DNA of 9,406 bases from OMOG01 sp041485845 (GCA_041485845.1 JBGPKH010000343.1:1-9406), one strand, 5' to 3'. Shown: positions 1 to 6,930, numbered from the stretch's first letter. The notes: generated by a model not told the origin, from the sequence alone. Translations and numbers: made by a program.

Positions 1-228
1 GCATACTCCATCGTGCGGCATCCGATCTATGCATCCCTGCTGGCCATGCTGCTGTGTTCGCTGCTGATCCTGACGCGCTGGGAATGGGCACTTGTCTCGC
101 TGGCGATCTTCATCGTGGGGACGGAGATTCGTGTCCACTGCGAGGACCAACTGCTGGAATCGCGATTCGGCGAGGACTTCCGGAAGTATCGGCAGCAGGT
201 GCGGGCATACGTGCCGTTTGTCAGGTAG
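1..228 (+). CDS. Isoprenylcysteine carboxyl methyltransferase-family protein, C-terminal part (5' end outside the window)
   Basis: The reading frame is open from the first base (residues AYSIVRHPIYAS...) and ends at the TAG at 226-228, so only the last 75 residues are visible. Seen: an RHPIY motif, then a hydrophobic stretch (LLAMLLCSLLIL and ALVSLAIFIVG, two probable membrane segments), then an acidic and aromatic tail with E-x-x-L-x-x-x-FG-x-x-F-x-x-Y and a final VPFVR. Known: this order of RHPxY, membrane helices, E...L...FG..Y..Y and a terminal proline motif is the C-terminal signature of ICMT/PEMT-type integral membrane methyltransferases, which bind S-adenosylmethionine at the membrane face. 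In bacteria the substrate is usually unknown, because prenylated CaaX proteins are not expected. The GTG at 13 falls inside the conserved motif and is not the true start. The substrate and any link to the downstream peptidase cannot be told from here. Confidence 0.85.
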   Translation, partial: AYSIVRHPIYASLLAMLLCSLLILTRWEWALVSLAIFIVGTEIRVHCEDQLLESRFGEDFRKYRQQVRAYVPFVR

Positions 229-245
229 TACGGGCAAACGGGCGA

Positions 246-265
246 GGCAGGCGAAAGCGCCTGCC
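246..265. repeat. Perfect 8-bp palindrome with AAAG loop
   Basis: GGCAGGCG (246-253), loop AAAG, CGCCTGCC (258-265) form a perfect 8-bp stem 17 nt after the stop of the methyltransferase-like gene. No T-run follows on the plus strand, so it is not a classical intrinsic terminator, although it could still stall transcription or protect a 3' end. Its core CAGGC...GCCTG is shared with the palindrome at 1706-1727, which suggests a dispersed REP-like intergenic element. That interpretation is inferred from only two copies. Confidence 0.55.
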
Positions 266-305
266 CCACCTCTGAAAGCGCGGGCTGTGCCACACTATGG
301 GGATT

Positions 306-1706
306 ATGCACCGTACGCGGACTGTTGCACTGGCTCTCTTTCTTATCGCCGGGACGGGCCTTGCGGCCGATTCGCCGAACCTCACGGAGCAGTACCGCGC
401 GGCGGCGGACAAGCTGATCGATGCGGCGCTGGCCGATAACGAGGGGTACAACCGGCTCACGTACCTGTGCTACCGCATCGGCAACAGGTTGAGCGGGTCG
501 GCATCGCTGGAGAAGGCCATCGCGTGGTCCGCGGAGCAGATGAAGGCCGCGGGGCTGACCAACATCCAGGTGATTCCCACCAAGGTTCCGCACTGGGTGC
601 GCGGCGCCGAATCGGCGCGTATGCTGGCGCCGCTGGACAAGCCGCTGCACATGCTGGGCCTCGGCATGAGCATCGCCACACCTCCCGGAGGCATCACGGC
701 CGACGTGGTGGCGGTTTCGGATTTCAGCGAGCTCGACAAGCTGGGCCGCGACAAGGTGCAGGGCAAGATCGTGCTCTACAACCAGGTGTATCGCGGGTAT
801 GGGCAGACAGTGACGTACCGGACCAACGGGGCCTCGCGCGCGGCGGCGTTGGGCGCGGTGGCGGCGCTGGTCCGTTCGGTGACGCCGCTCGCCATGCAGA
901 TCCCGCATACCGGCGCCATGCGGTATGACGAGAGCCAGCCCAAGATTCCGACGGCGGCGGTCTCGCCGGAAGACGCCATGACGATGGCGCAGCTTTTCGC
1001 CGACGGCGTTCCGGTGAAGGTCCATTTAGAGATGAGCGCCCACATGGAACCGGACGCGGACTCGGGCGACGTCATCGGTGAGATCCGCGGCAAGGAGCGG
1101 CCGGAGGAAGTCGTGGTGATGGGCGGGCATATCGATTCCTGGGACGTGGGACAGGGCGCGCAGGATGACGGCGCCTCGATCATGGCGTGTTTGCAGGCGC
1201 TGGCCTTGATGAAGAAACTCGGGCTGCAGCCGCGCCGCACGATTCGCGTGGCCTTCTGGGTGAACGAAGAGAACGGCGGCCGCGGCGCCGAAGCCTATCG
1301 CGCGTTCGTCGGCGACCAGATCAAGAACCACGTCGCGGCGATTGAAATGGATGGCGGGGCAGAGACGCCGCGCGGCTTCGGCGCTGGAGTGGACCAGGCG
1401 TCGCAGGACTTGTTGCAGCAGATTGGCAAGCTTCTGGACAGAATCGGCGCGGGCGAGATTACTCCAGGAGGCGGCGGCTCCGATATCGCTCCGCTGCTGC
1501 GCGACGGCGTGCCGGGGCTCGGCGAGCGCACCGTGGGCACGCACTACTTCGACTGGCACCACACCGAGACCGACACTCTCGACAAGGTGAACCCCGAAGA
1601 TTTCCGCAAGAATGTCGCGGCGCTGGCGGTGATGGGATATGTGCTGGCCGACATGCCCGCCAGGCTCACCGGCGGCGGCGTGCGCGGAGGACGGCGCGGC
1701 CAGTAG
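306..1706 (+). CDS. Secreted M28-family zinc metallopeptidase (carboxypeptidase Q-like)
   Basis: Predicted exported di-zinc peptidase of 466 residues from ATG 306. That start gives a clean signal peptide (MHRTRT, a hydrophobic core, then GLA-AD near residue 20). The in-frame ATG at 297 would add only MGI. Seen, numbered from 306: the M28 metal and catalytic set HID (H275, D277), QDDGAS (bridging D287), NEENGG (general base E321, ligand E322), MDGG (D349) and the late histidine in FDWHHTETDT (H419). The region of about residues 120-240, between the N-terminal part and the metal site, fits the PA-type lid domain found in plasma glutamate carboxypeptidase-like M28 members. Known: these enzymes are amino- or carboxypeptidases acting on peptides outside the cytoplasm. 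The order PA insertion, HxD, DDG, EE, D, HHT and the length match carboxypeptidase Q-like proteins. The tail is rich in Gly and Arg (about the last 13 residues) and probably disordered. No strong Shine-Dalgarno is visible. The exact substrate is not predictable. Confidence 0.93.
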   Translation: MHRTRTVALALFLIAGTGLAADSPNLTEQYRAAADKLIDAALADNEGYNRLTYLCYRIGNRLSGSASLEKAIAWSAEQMKAAGLTNIQVIPTKVPHWVRGAESARMLAPLDKPLHMLGLGMSIATPPGGITADVVAVSDFSELDKLGRDKVQGKIVLYNQVYRGYGQTVTYRTNGASRAAALGAVAALVRSVTPLAMQIPHTGAMRYDESQPKIPTAAVSPEDAMTMAQLFADGVPVKVHLEMSAHMEPDADSGDVIGEIRGKERPEEVVVMGGHIDSWDVGQGAQDDGASIMACLQALALMKKLGLQPRRTIRVAFWVNEENGGRGAEAYRAFVGDQIKNHVAAIEMDGGAETPRGFGAGVDQASQDLLQQIGKLLDRIGAGEITPGGGGSDIAPLLRDGVPGLGERTVGTHYFDWHHTETDTLDKVNPEDFRKNVAALAVMGYVLADMPARLTGGGVRGGRRGQ

Positions 1707-1727
1707 GACAGGCCTCCTGGCCTGTCC
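1706..1727. repeat. Perfect 9-bp palindrome overlapping the peptidase stop codon
   Basis: GGACAGGCC (1706-1714), loop TCCT, GGCCTGTCC (1719-1727) form a perfect 9-bp stem. The first G is the last base of the peptidase TAG. The element fills most of the 38-nt gap before the kinase start. No T-run follows. It may attenuate read-through or stabilise the upstream mRNA end. The core resembles the palindrome at 246-265 (CAGGC...GCCTG). Confidence 0.6.
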
Positions 1728-1744
1728 AGGCCGTGTGGGCAAAG

Positions 1745-4321
1745 ATGCTGGGCAAATCGGTAGCACACTATCTCGTGGTCGATCGCCTCGGACAGGGCGG
1801 TATGGGCGTGGTGTACAAAGCCCGCGATACCCACCTCGACCGCTTCGTCGCGCTCAAAGTGCTGCCGCCGGAAAAGGTGGCCGACCCCGAGCGCAAGCGC
1901 CGGTTCGTCCAGGAAGCCAAGGCAGCATCCGCACTGAACCACCCGAACATCGTCCACATCTACGACATCGCAAACGTCGATGGCGTCGATTACATCGCCA
2001 TGGAACTGGTGGAAGGCAGGACGCTGGCCGACCTCATCGGAGAGCGCGGCCTGCGCACCGACCAGGTATTGAAGTACGGCATCCAGGTAGCGGATGCCCT
2101 GGCGAAATCGCATGCCGCGGGGATCATCCATCGGGACCTGAAGCCGACCAATCTCATGGTCACCGAGTCGGGTCTCGTCAAGGTGCTGGACTTCGGGCTC
2201 GCCAAACTGGCGGAGCGCTCCGCAGACGAGTTCGCCCCCACCAGGACCGTCAGGGCCGAGGATCTGCGGACCGAGGAAGGCACGATCGTGGGGACCCTGG
2301 CTTACATGTCCCCGGAGCAGGCGGAGGGCAAGCCGGTGGATGCCCGGTCCGATATTTTCTCGTTCGGCGCCGTGCTCTACGAGATGGTAACCGGCCGGCA
2401 GGCTTTTCTCCGCGAGTCCAGGCTTTCCACCCTCACCGCCATTCTGCGGGACCAGCCCGCGCCCCTGCCACCGGAAGTGCCGCCCGGTCTGCGAAGTGTC
2501 ATTAACCACTGTCTGGTGAAGGAGCCGGCCCAGCGCTACCAGCAGGCGACCGAGATCCGCGCGGCACTCGAAGTAATCCGCGATACCTCGTCGGAGCAAC
2601 AGGCCACGCGGGAGAGCGGACCGCAGGCGGCCCCGGCTAAAGGACGCGCGGGGGGACACGTGGGACGGCGCACATGGCTGGCTGCCGCGGCATCGGCGGT
2701 GATTCTGCTGGCGGCGGCGGGATGGTGGTGGGTTGGCGGGCGCCCCGGGCCTCCGGAGCTTGCCGGCCAACGGCTGGTATCGACGTTTGACGGCTCGCAT
2801 CGGTCGGCCAGCTTTTCGCCGGACGGCAGCATGATCGCGTTCCTCAACACGGTGAACGGGGTGCCGCAGGTCTGGATCAAGAACCTGGCGCAGGGAGATC
2901 CCATTCCGATCACCGCCGGCGACGTGCCCGCGGTGCAGCCACGCTGGTCCCCGAAGAACGACCAGATCGTGTTTGGCCGCTTGGGGCAGGGCATCTGGTC
3001 GGTGGCGCCTTTGGGTGGACCGCCCAGACGAATCATCGATGCCGGCCGCAACGCAAATTTCTCAGGTGACGGCGAGCAGTTAGTCTTCGAGCAGGAGGAC
3101 CAAATCTGGGTGGCTAAATCCGATGGGAGCGGCGGCCACCGCGTGGAGGGCGTCCCGCAGAAATACTATAAGACCGACAGCGTCCCTGCGCTTTCGGCCG
3201 ATGGCCGGCGGATCGCATTCTTTCAGTCGGAAATCGGTCCCAACGGGGACCTGTGGGTCATTCCGGCCGCGGGAGGCGCCGCTCGGCGGTTGACGTTCGA
3301 CACGCGGGCCGCCAGCGGCCCGGTGTGGACTCCGGACGGGCGCTGGATCATTTATTCCTCCGCGCGCGCCGGCGCCGTCACGCTGTGGAGAGTCCCGGCC
3401 GCCGGCGGCACGCCCGAGCCGATGACCACGGGCGCGGGCGAGGACACCAGCCCCGCGCTTTCCCTCGACGGCCGGCGGCTGATTTTCACCAACGCCCGCA
3501 ATAGCTGGGCTCTCATGCTTCTCGACCTGGCCACCGGACGGCAGAAGGAACTGCTGGAGCGGCGAGAGGACATGCTGTTTCCGATGTTCTCGCCGTCGGG
3601 CGACCGGATTGCGTTCTTCCACATTGCCGGCGATCCCCAGATCTTCTCCATCGGTGTTGACGGCGCCGGCCTCCGCCAGATTACGCACGGCAAAGGCGAA
3701 GTCAATGTGATGCCGCGCTGGTCCGCCGACGGTGCGTTCCTCTACTTCTATCGGCAGCGGCCCGCGCCCTCGTTCCGCAAGGTTCCGTCAAACGGAGGGA
3801 CCGACACCGAGGTCGCGCCCTGGTCGTGGGAGGATCGCAATGCGGCGCAGGAAGATCCGGCCGGCCGGATGCTGGTGTACACGGTGCGACAGCGCAAGAA
3901 GATCCTGGCTACTGTAGTTCGCGACATGAGTACCGGCCAAGAGAGAAGCCTCGGCGGAAAGCTCTTTGACCCGCGCTGGTCGCCGGATGGCTCGTCGATA
4001 GTGGGCACTCAGGAGAGCGGGCAAATGGCCGTCTGCCCGGTTTCGGGGAGCCCTTGTACGACCCTTACGAACGGCGACCAGCCGGCGTGGGACCCGAGCG
4101 GCGGCGCGAAGATCTATTTCATGCGCGCCCGCGCGTCCCGGGAAGAACCATTCGACCTGTTGTCACTGGATCTGAAAACCCGTTCGGAAAGGCAACTCGC
4201 GCCGATCGGACCGTTCCTTTTGGTCGAGTCCTTCTTCGATGTCTCCCGCTCCGGGCAGGTCGTCACCGCGCCGTTTCGCCAGGCGCGTTCCGAACTCTGG
4301 CTGGCGGACCTGAAGCGGTGA
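1745..4321 (+). CDS. Transmembrane Ser/Thr protein kinase with C-terminal WD40-like (PD40/TolB) propeller
   Basis: 858 residues from ATG 1745, which gives MLGKSVAHY..., the usual opening of acidobacterial kinases of this class. GTG 1733 would add MWAK. Seen from 1745: a complete Hanks-type kinase domain at about residues 9-276, with glycine loop GQGGMG, VALK lysine K38, alpha-C glutamate E57, HRDLKPTN (catalytic D131, metal-binding N136), DFG 149-151 and SPE 189-191 closing a rather long activation segment with several Thr. A polar linker follows, then one hydrophobic helix (about 311-331, ending in a Trp run). The remainder carries about ten PD40-type strands such as FSPDGSMIAF, WTPDGRWIIY, FSPSGDRIAF and WSPDGSSIV, forming a predicted beta-propeller outside the membrane. 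Known: this PknB-like architecture couples an external sensor to cytoplasmic phosphorylation, and it is greatly expanded in Acidobacteria. All catalytic residues are present, so it should be active. Ligand and targets are unknown. Confidence 0.95.
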   Translation: MLGKSVAHYLVVDRLGQGGMGVVYKARDTHLDRFVALKVLPPEKVADPERKRRFVQEAKAASALNHPNIVHIYDIANVDGVDYIAMELVEGRTLADLIGERGLRTDQVLKYGIQVADALAKSHAAGIIHRDLKPTNLMVTESGLVKVLDFGLAKLAERSADEFAPTRTVRAEDLRTEEGTIVGTLAYMSPEQAEGKPVDARSDIFSFGAVLYEMVTGRQAFLRESRLSTLTAILRDQPAPLPPEVPPGLRSVINHCLVKEPAQRYQQATEIRAALEVIRDTSSEQQATRESGPQAAPAKGRAGGHVGRRTWLAAAASAVILLAAAGWWWVGGRPGPPELAGQRLVSTFDGSHRSASFSPDGSMIAFLNTVNGVPQVWIKNLAQGDPIPITAGDVPAVQPRWSPKNDQIVFGRLGQGIWSVAPLGGPPRRIIDAGRNANFSGDGEQLVFEQEDQIWVAKSDGSGGHRVEGVPQKYYKTDSVPALSADGRRIAFFQSEIGPNGDLWVIPAAGGAARRLTFDTRAASGPVWTPDGRWIIYSSARAGAVTLWRVPAAGGTPEPMTTGAGEDTSPALSLDGRRLIFTNARNSWALMLLDLATGRQKELLERREDMLFPMFSPSGDRIAFFHIAGDPQIFSIGVDGAGLRQITHGKGEVNVMPRWSADGAFLYFYRQRPAPSFRKVPSNGGTDTEVAPWSWEDRNAAQEDPAGRMLVYTVRQRKKILATVVRDMSTGQERSLGGKLFDPRWSPDGSSIVGTQESGQMAVCPVSGSPCTTLTNGDQPAWDPSGGAKIYFMRARASREEPFDLLSLDLKTRSERQLAPIGPFLLVESFFDVSRSGQVVTAPFRQARSELWLADLKR

Positions 4322-4336
4322 GGCGCAGTTCAGAAA

Positions 4337-4364
4337 ATGACACGCTGCCCCATTTGTCTATACT
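4337..4364 (+). promoter_or_regulatory. Candidate sigma70-type promoter for the DUF4159 gene, nearly leaderless
   Basis: ATGACA (4337-4342) and TATACT (4359-4364) each match the sigma70 -35 and -10 consensus at 5 of 6 positions, with a 16-bp spacer, inside the 51-nt gap after the kinase stop. Initiation 6-8 nt after the -10 box would fall at about 4371-4372, right at the ATG at 4373. The mRNA would have almost no 5' leader, consistent with the lack of a good Shine-Dalgarno there (only GAAAG). Prediction from sequence only. Confidence 0.45.
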
Positions 4365-4372
4365 GAAAGTAC

Positions 4373-5236
4373 ATGAGTCGCGGTTTGGTGCTTGCCCTCG
4401 CTGTCGGGTGCGGGATGGCGGTGTGTGCGGTCTTCGCCCAGCGGCCGTTCCGGGAGTATCCGGCTTGGGAGTACAACAACTTCCCCCTGCCCCCGGATTA
4501 CCAGGCGCCCGGCGAGTGGACCTTCGCCCGGCTCATGTATCCGACCAGCCGCTACATCATCGACTGGCAGTCGACGCACAGGCGCGGCTACGATTGGCGC
4601 CAGGGTTTCACCAACTGGACCATCGACTACCCGCGGTCCGACCGGCACCTCGCGCTCGCCCTGCGCCGGTTGACCAGTATCGACGCCAAATCCGTGGAAC
4701 AGCCCATCAACCTGGAGGAAGACGACGATGTGTTCAACTACCCGTGGTTGTACGCGGTCGAAGTCGGCCACTGGGAATTGACCGATCAACAGATCGCCAA
4801 GTTCCGGGAGTTCCTGCTGCGCGGCGGATTCTTCATGTGCGACGACTTCCACGGATCGGACGAGTGGAACATCTTCCTTATGAGCATGCGAAAAGTGTTC
4901 CCGGACAAGCAGATCGTCGAGATCCCGAACACCGATGCGATCTTCCACACGGTGTACGATCTCGACGACCGCTACCAGGTTCCGGGCGCGCAGTTCACGC
5001 TCAGCCACAGCGTCTGCGAGAAGTGTCCGACCAATGGCATGTACGACGGCGGCGGCATGGGCGCCCATTGGCGCGGCATCTACGATGACAACGGCCGGCT
5101 GATGGTGGCGATCTGCCACAACATGGACCTGGGCGATTCGTGGGAGCACGCCGACAATCCGGAGTATCCCCAGAAGTTTTCCGCGCTGGGCCTGCGCATC
5201 GGCGTGAACTACGTCACGTATGCGATGACACACTGA
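4373..5236 (+). CDS. Secreted DUF4159 domain-containing protein
   Basis: 287 residues. Start ATG 4373 gives an N-terminal signal peptide: MSRG, a hydrophobic core to about residue 20, and a likely cut after VFAQ near residue 23. Seen: the mature part begins with an aromatic and proline-rich stretch (EYPAWEYNNFPLPPDY). It continues with FARLMYP and the DUF4159-type segments IDYPRSDRHLALALRRLTSI, a tract ending in PWLYAVEVGHWELTD, then FREFLLRGGFFMCDDFHGSDEW, and a late HNMDLGDSWEHADNPEYP. Known: DUF4159 proteins are common in Acidobacteria, Planctomycetes and Bacteroidetes. The domain has a ThuA/glutamine-amidotransferase-like fold by remote similarity, and its function is not established. The LLRGGFFMCDD stretch resembles the 'put it in a separate element' loop of ThuA-like proteins. 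It contains three Cys after the signal peptide. It follows the kinase on the same strand but appears to have its own promoter, so cotranscription is optional. Confidence 0.88.
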   Translation: MSRGLVLALAVGCGMAVCAVFAQRPFREYPAWEYNNFPLPPDYQAPGEWTFARLMYPTSRYIIDWQSTHRRGYDWRQGFTNWTIDYPRSDRHLALALRRLTSIDAKSVEQPINLEEDDDVFNYPWLYAVEVGHWELTDQQIAKFREFLLRGGFFMCDDFHGSDEWNIFLMSMRKVFPDKQIVEIPNTDAIFHTVYDLDDRYQVPGAQFTLSHSVCEKCPTNGMYDGGGMGAHWRGIYDDNGRLMVAICHNMDLGDSWEHADNPEYPQKFSALGLRIGVNYVTYAMTH

Positions 5237-5364
5237 CGGCACGTGGCGCAGACCTGAGGCGGGCTCACCAAACACCTGGCCCGGATTCCTCACAGCCTTC
5301 CGCGGCACGTGCGTCACGGTCGATACGACAGACTGTTTCGCAGCGATGTGGCGCAATCACTCGT
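5237..5364. other. Non-coding stretch after the DUF4159 gene, no recognisable feature
   Basis: All frames were read on both strands. No protein family, RNA gene or convincing terminator was found. It probably continues the eroded region that starts at 5365, but no parent sequence is recognised. The motif CGGCACGTG occurs at its start and CGGCACGTGCG again near 5300, too short to interpret. Confidence 0.4.
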
Positions 5365-5455
5365 GCTTGCCGGCCCCGACTCGTCGGGGTGCACCGCTAT
5401 GTTTCTCGTGGGCGGCCTCGAGCGCATCGGCGATCTGTCGGGCCACTGGCAGCGC
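5365..5455 (-). pseudogene. Frameshifted scrap of a Ser/Thr protein kinase (helix E and catalytic loop region)
   Basis: Reading the minus strand from 5455 to 5402 gives ALPVARQIADALEAAHEK. This is very close to the helix preceding the catalytic loop in acidobacterial Hanks-type kinases (usually ...ARQIAEALEAAHEKGI-HRDLKPAN). A 2-base loss then changes frame, and from 5400 the strand reads IAVHPDESGPAS. This aligns with IAVHRDLKPAN but has lost the Arg and Lys of the catalytic loop and has one extra codon. Nothing recognisable lies on either side: the ATP-binding lobe and DFG are absent. It differs clearly from the intact kinase at 1745-4321 (GIQVADALAKSHAAG), so it came from another kinase gene. 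It ends exactly where the anti-sigma-derived copy begins at 5456, so this is a recombination junction. Non-functional. Confidence 0.6.
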
Positions 5456-5718
5456 CCAGGACGCGCTCCATATTGCCCGATCGAGTCACTTTTTTCGCGG
5501 ACTGGAACGGCCGCGTTATTGGCGGCCTTCGCGGAGAGAACGGACGAGACTCCGAACCGTCTGAGACTCGGGATGCGCCGCGCCCGCCTGCGCCTCCCGT
5601 GCGATTCCGGTAGGAGACGCTGTCGCGTCGTCGTGGCTGGAATCGCTGCCGCAGTCTACGCTGGTTTCACGGCGGCCGCGCATGGCAGTCACCTGCCAGA
5701 CATATACGTGACCGCGGC
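5456..5718 (-). pseudogene. Rearranged copy of the 3' end of the anti-sigma gene, with inverted core
   Basis: This block is assembled from pieces of the sequence at 7415-7759. 5456-5574 matches 7415-7534 directly, with 8 mismatches and one gap by eye. 5575-5664 matches 7700-7611 in reverse complement, with roughly 12 mismatches and one gap. 5665-5718 matches 7706-7759 directly, with 3 mismatches. The stretch corresponding to 7535-7610 is missing. On the minus strand the first piece still encodes the C-terminus ESQTVRSLVRSLREGRQ and its TAA at 5516-5518, and the last encodes RGHVYVWQVTAMRG. The middle is flipped, so no continuous protein is possible: APRPPAPPVRF is now on the plus strand. The donor is intact, so this is the derived copy. 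About 60 nt downstream of the stop codon are also duplicated, so DNA rather than a processed message was copied. Confidence 0.85.
5575..5664. repeat. Inverted segment within the anti-sigma-derived copy
   Basis: The 90 nt from GCGCCGCGCCCGCCTG onward are the reverse complement of 7611-7700, while both flanks match in direct orientation. The left join shows a GAT shared by both parents (GGGAT at 5570-5574, and CGATT before the donor segment in reverse complement), a possible microhomology. The right join (GCTGG then TTTCACGG) shows none. This segment is more diverged than its flanks (roughly 86 versus 93 percent by hand count). Confidence 0.8.
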
Positions 5719-5880
5719 GCTCGCCAGATAGATGCCCGCCTGTCCGCCGCTGCCCAGGCCGAGGAACGCCACATACGCGCCACTGGCGCTCAGCGCGCCG
5801 AAGCCGGTGAATTTTCCGGCGCCCTGGGGAATGAGCGTATTGAGCTCGGCCACCGCGATGGCGGGGCTTTGCGATTGTCC
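5719..5880 (-). pseudogene. Fragment of a secreted repeat protein (choice-of-anchor/PEP-CTERM type)
   Basis: The minus strand from 5880 to 5719 reads without stops. It begins PAIAVAELNTLIPQGAGKFT, continues GFGALSASGAYVAFLGLGSG and ends GQAGIYLAS. The pattern of a Thr/Pro-rich turn, G-x-G-x-FTGFG, S-x-S-G-x-x-VAFLG, G-x-GGQxGIY is the repeat of large secreted or anchored proteins that are common in Solibacter-like genomes. It has no start, no signal peptide and no anchor, and runs straight into the anti-sigma-derived copy at 5718. The same GSGAFTGF-type motif occurs in the fragment at 7155-7298, on the other side of the unknown gene, so both pieces may come from one gene or one family. The frame stays open upstream to 5931 and is in phase with the unknown gene that ends at 5932. 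Non-functional on its own. Confidence 0.55.
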
Positions 5881-5931
5881 CGCGCTTGCAACCGCCTCCG
5901 CCTTCCAGGTCCGATTGACGACTCTCCGCCG

Positions 5932-6915
5932 TCAGTTGACACGGGTCATCCGGTCGATCGTCCGGTAATGATTCTGGATCAGCTCCGAGATCCCGGCGAT
6001 CAGTCCCGGGATGTTCTTCGCTATCTCGGCGTAGAAGGAGCCGAGGATCGGGACCTTGCCCAACGCCACCGTCAATGCGGCAAAGGCAGTGGACGTCTTG
6101 TTGTCGAATATGCCGGTTCGCAAGGCCTGATCGTGGACTTCCAGGAATTTGTCCAAATCCGAGATCGCCGACAGGAAGGTGCCGGCCGCCTTGCCGCCAG
6201 TGACATCCAGGTTGCCCTCGCGAACGGCCGGAGAAGCCTTTTGTGTAAAAAGTGAGGGTGTATTGAGATCGGTAAAACTATTGAAGAAGCCGTCGCGGCT
6301 GTTCGCGTTTGGCGCGAGAAAGAGAAACTTCTTCGCGATGGAGGCAAACTTCGCGATGTTCCCCAGAGCGTCTTTGGTCTTGGCGCTGTGCTTGCTGCCG
6401 ACGGCGGTCGCCAGGCCGGCCAATTCCCCGTTGTGGCCCGTGATGGCATTGGACAATTTGGTCATCTTCGAATCCAGCGCATTGAAGAAATTCACCGCGG
6501 CCTCGGGACCGTCCATGGCGTTGGTGGGCTGGCCCCAGTAGAAACGCGCTCCCTTGATGGTGGGGGTCCCCGCGCCAAAAATCCCGCCGACCTTCATGTA
6601 TGTTGTCGTGTTGTTGTCCGTCCAGCGCGTTCCCCCATTCTTCCAGTGCCTGAAGGCGTCGTCCAAGTCCTTCACACCCACGCCAAAGCCGGAGGTTCCT
6701 GCATCATCCAGCTCGTCGGTCATCAGCTCCCGGTGATCAAAGTCCGGGCACTTTCCTATGGATGTCTTGAGCAGGAAATAGATCTCGAAGGCGCCATTGA
6801 TCATCCGAAGGCGGTTTTCGCTGTACGCGCCGCTTCCCCACTTGGCGGCTACCAGACTGAGGTTGCCGATGTTGGCTTGTTTATGGCCGGTCCAATACTC
6901 ATTCAGTTCTGCCAC
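5932..6915 (-). CDS. Protein of unknown function, 327 residues, in a rearranged region
   Basis: Not recognised as a member of any family. It starts with GTG at 6915-6913, chosen because AGGAGG lies 5 nt upstream, and ends at TGA 5934-5932. Seen: no signal peptide. The N-terminal 135 residues are rich in Gly, Asn and aromatics (WGSGAYSENRLRMINGAFEIYF, then GFGVGVKDLDDAFRHWKNGG, TTTYMKVGGIFGAG and ARFYWGQPTNAMDGPEA), looking like a compact globular domain. Residues about 138-200 form predicted amphipathic helices (NFFNALDSKMTKLSNAI... and IAKFASIAKKFLFL). Residues 248-320 are helical, with a hydrophobic Gly/Pro-containing stretch near 277-313 (LTVALGKVPILGSF, NIPGLIAGI). It has a single Cys (56). 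Base composition is lower in GC than the neighbours: 6241-6300 has 26 of 60 G or C by hand count. The helical, hydrophobic C-terminal part could be membrane-active, but this is a guess. The upright reading frame and good ribosome site suggest it is expressed, although its surroundings are debris. Confidence 0.75.
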   Translation of the reverse strand: MAELNEYWTGHKQANIGNLSLVAAKWGSGAYSENRLRMINGAFEIYFLLKTSIGKCPDFDHRELMTDELDDAGTSGFGVGVKDLDDAFRHWKNGGTRWTDNNTTTYMKVGGIFGAGTPTIKGARFYWGQPTNAMDGPEAAVNFFNALDSKMTKLSNAITGHNGELAGLATAVGSKHSAKTKDALGNIAKFASIAKKFLFLAPNANSRDGFFNSFTDLNTPSLFTQKASPAVREGNLDVTGGKAAGTFLSAISDLDKFLEVHDQALRTGIFDNKTSTAFAALTVALGKVPILGSFYAEIAKNIPGLIAGISELIQNHYRTIDRMTRVN

Positions 6916-6920
6916 TGATT

Positions 6921-6930
6921 CCTCCTCTCC
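6921..6930 (-). promoter_or_regulatory. Strong ribosome binding site of the unknown gene
   Basis: The minus strand reads GGAGAGGAGG followed by AATCA and then GTG. The AGGAGG core (6926-6921) is 5 nt from the start codon. It is the best Shine-Dalgarno sequence in the window and fixes the GTG at 6915 as start in place of any internal ATG. Confidence 0.8.

Noticed and set aside
27..1025. Long open frame on the minus strand opposite the methyltransferase and peptidase genes
   Set aside because: Arg/His-rich translation with no family features. It mirrors the codon bias of well-supported plus-strand genes.
1733..1744. GTG as an earlier start of the kinase gene
   Set aside because: It adds only MWAK, and ATG 1745 gives the usual MLGK-type N-terminus of this kinase class. 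Neither has a strong ribosome site.
1544..2800. 418-codon open frame on the minus strand opposite the peptidase end and kinase domain
   Set aside because: It overlaps a complete kinase domain with all catalytic motifs. The antisense protein shows no domain, signal or plausible start.
4358..5356. 332-codon open frame on the minus strand opposite the DUF4159 gene
   Set aside because: High-GC shadow of a clearly coding plus-strand gene, with no recognisable motifs.
5374..5389. CCCCGA-CTCG-TCGGGG hairpin as terminator of the DUF4159 gene
   Set aside because: It is a 6-bp stem without a T-run, 138 nt past the stop, inside the kinase scrap. It is better explained by mutated codons of that scrap.
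5309..5731. Plus-strand open frame across the region after the DUF4159 gene
   Set aside because: It crosses the kinase scrap, the rearranged copy and its inverted core, all from minus-strand genes. The translation is a by-product.
6388..6918. Plus-strand open frame opposite the unknown gene
   Set aside because: It lacks a ribosome site and any motif. The minus-strand gene has a strong ribosome site and covers the whole stretch.
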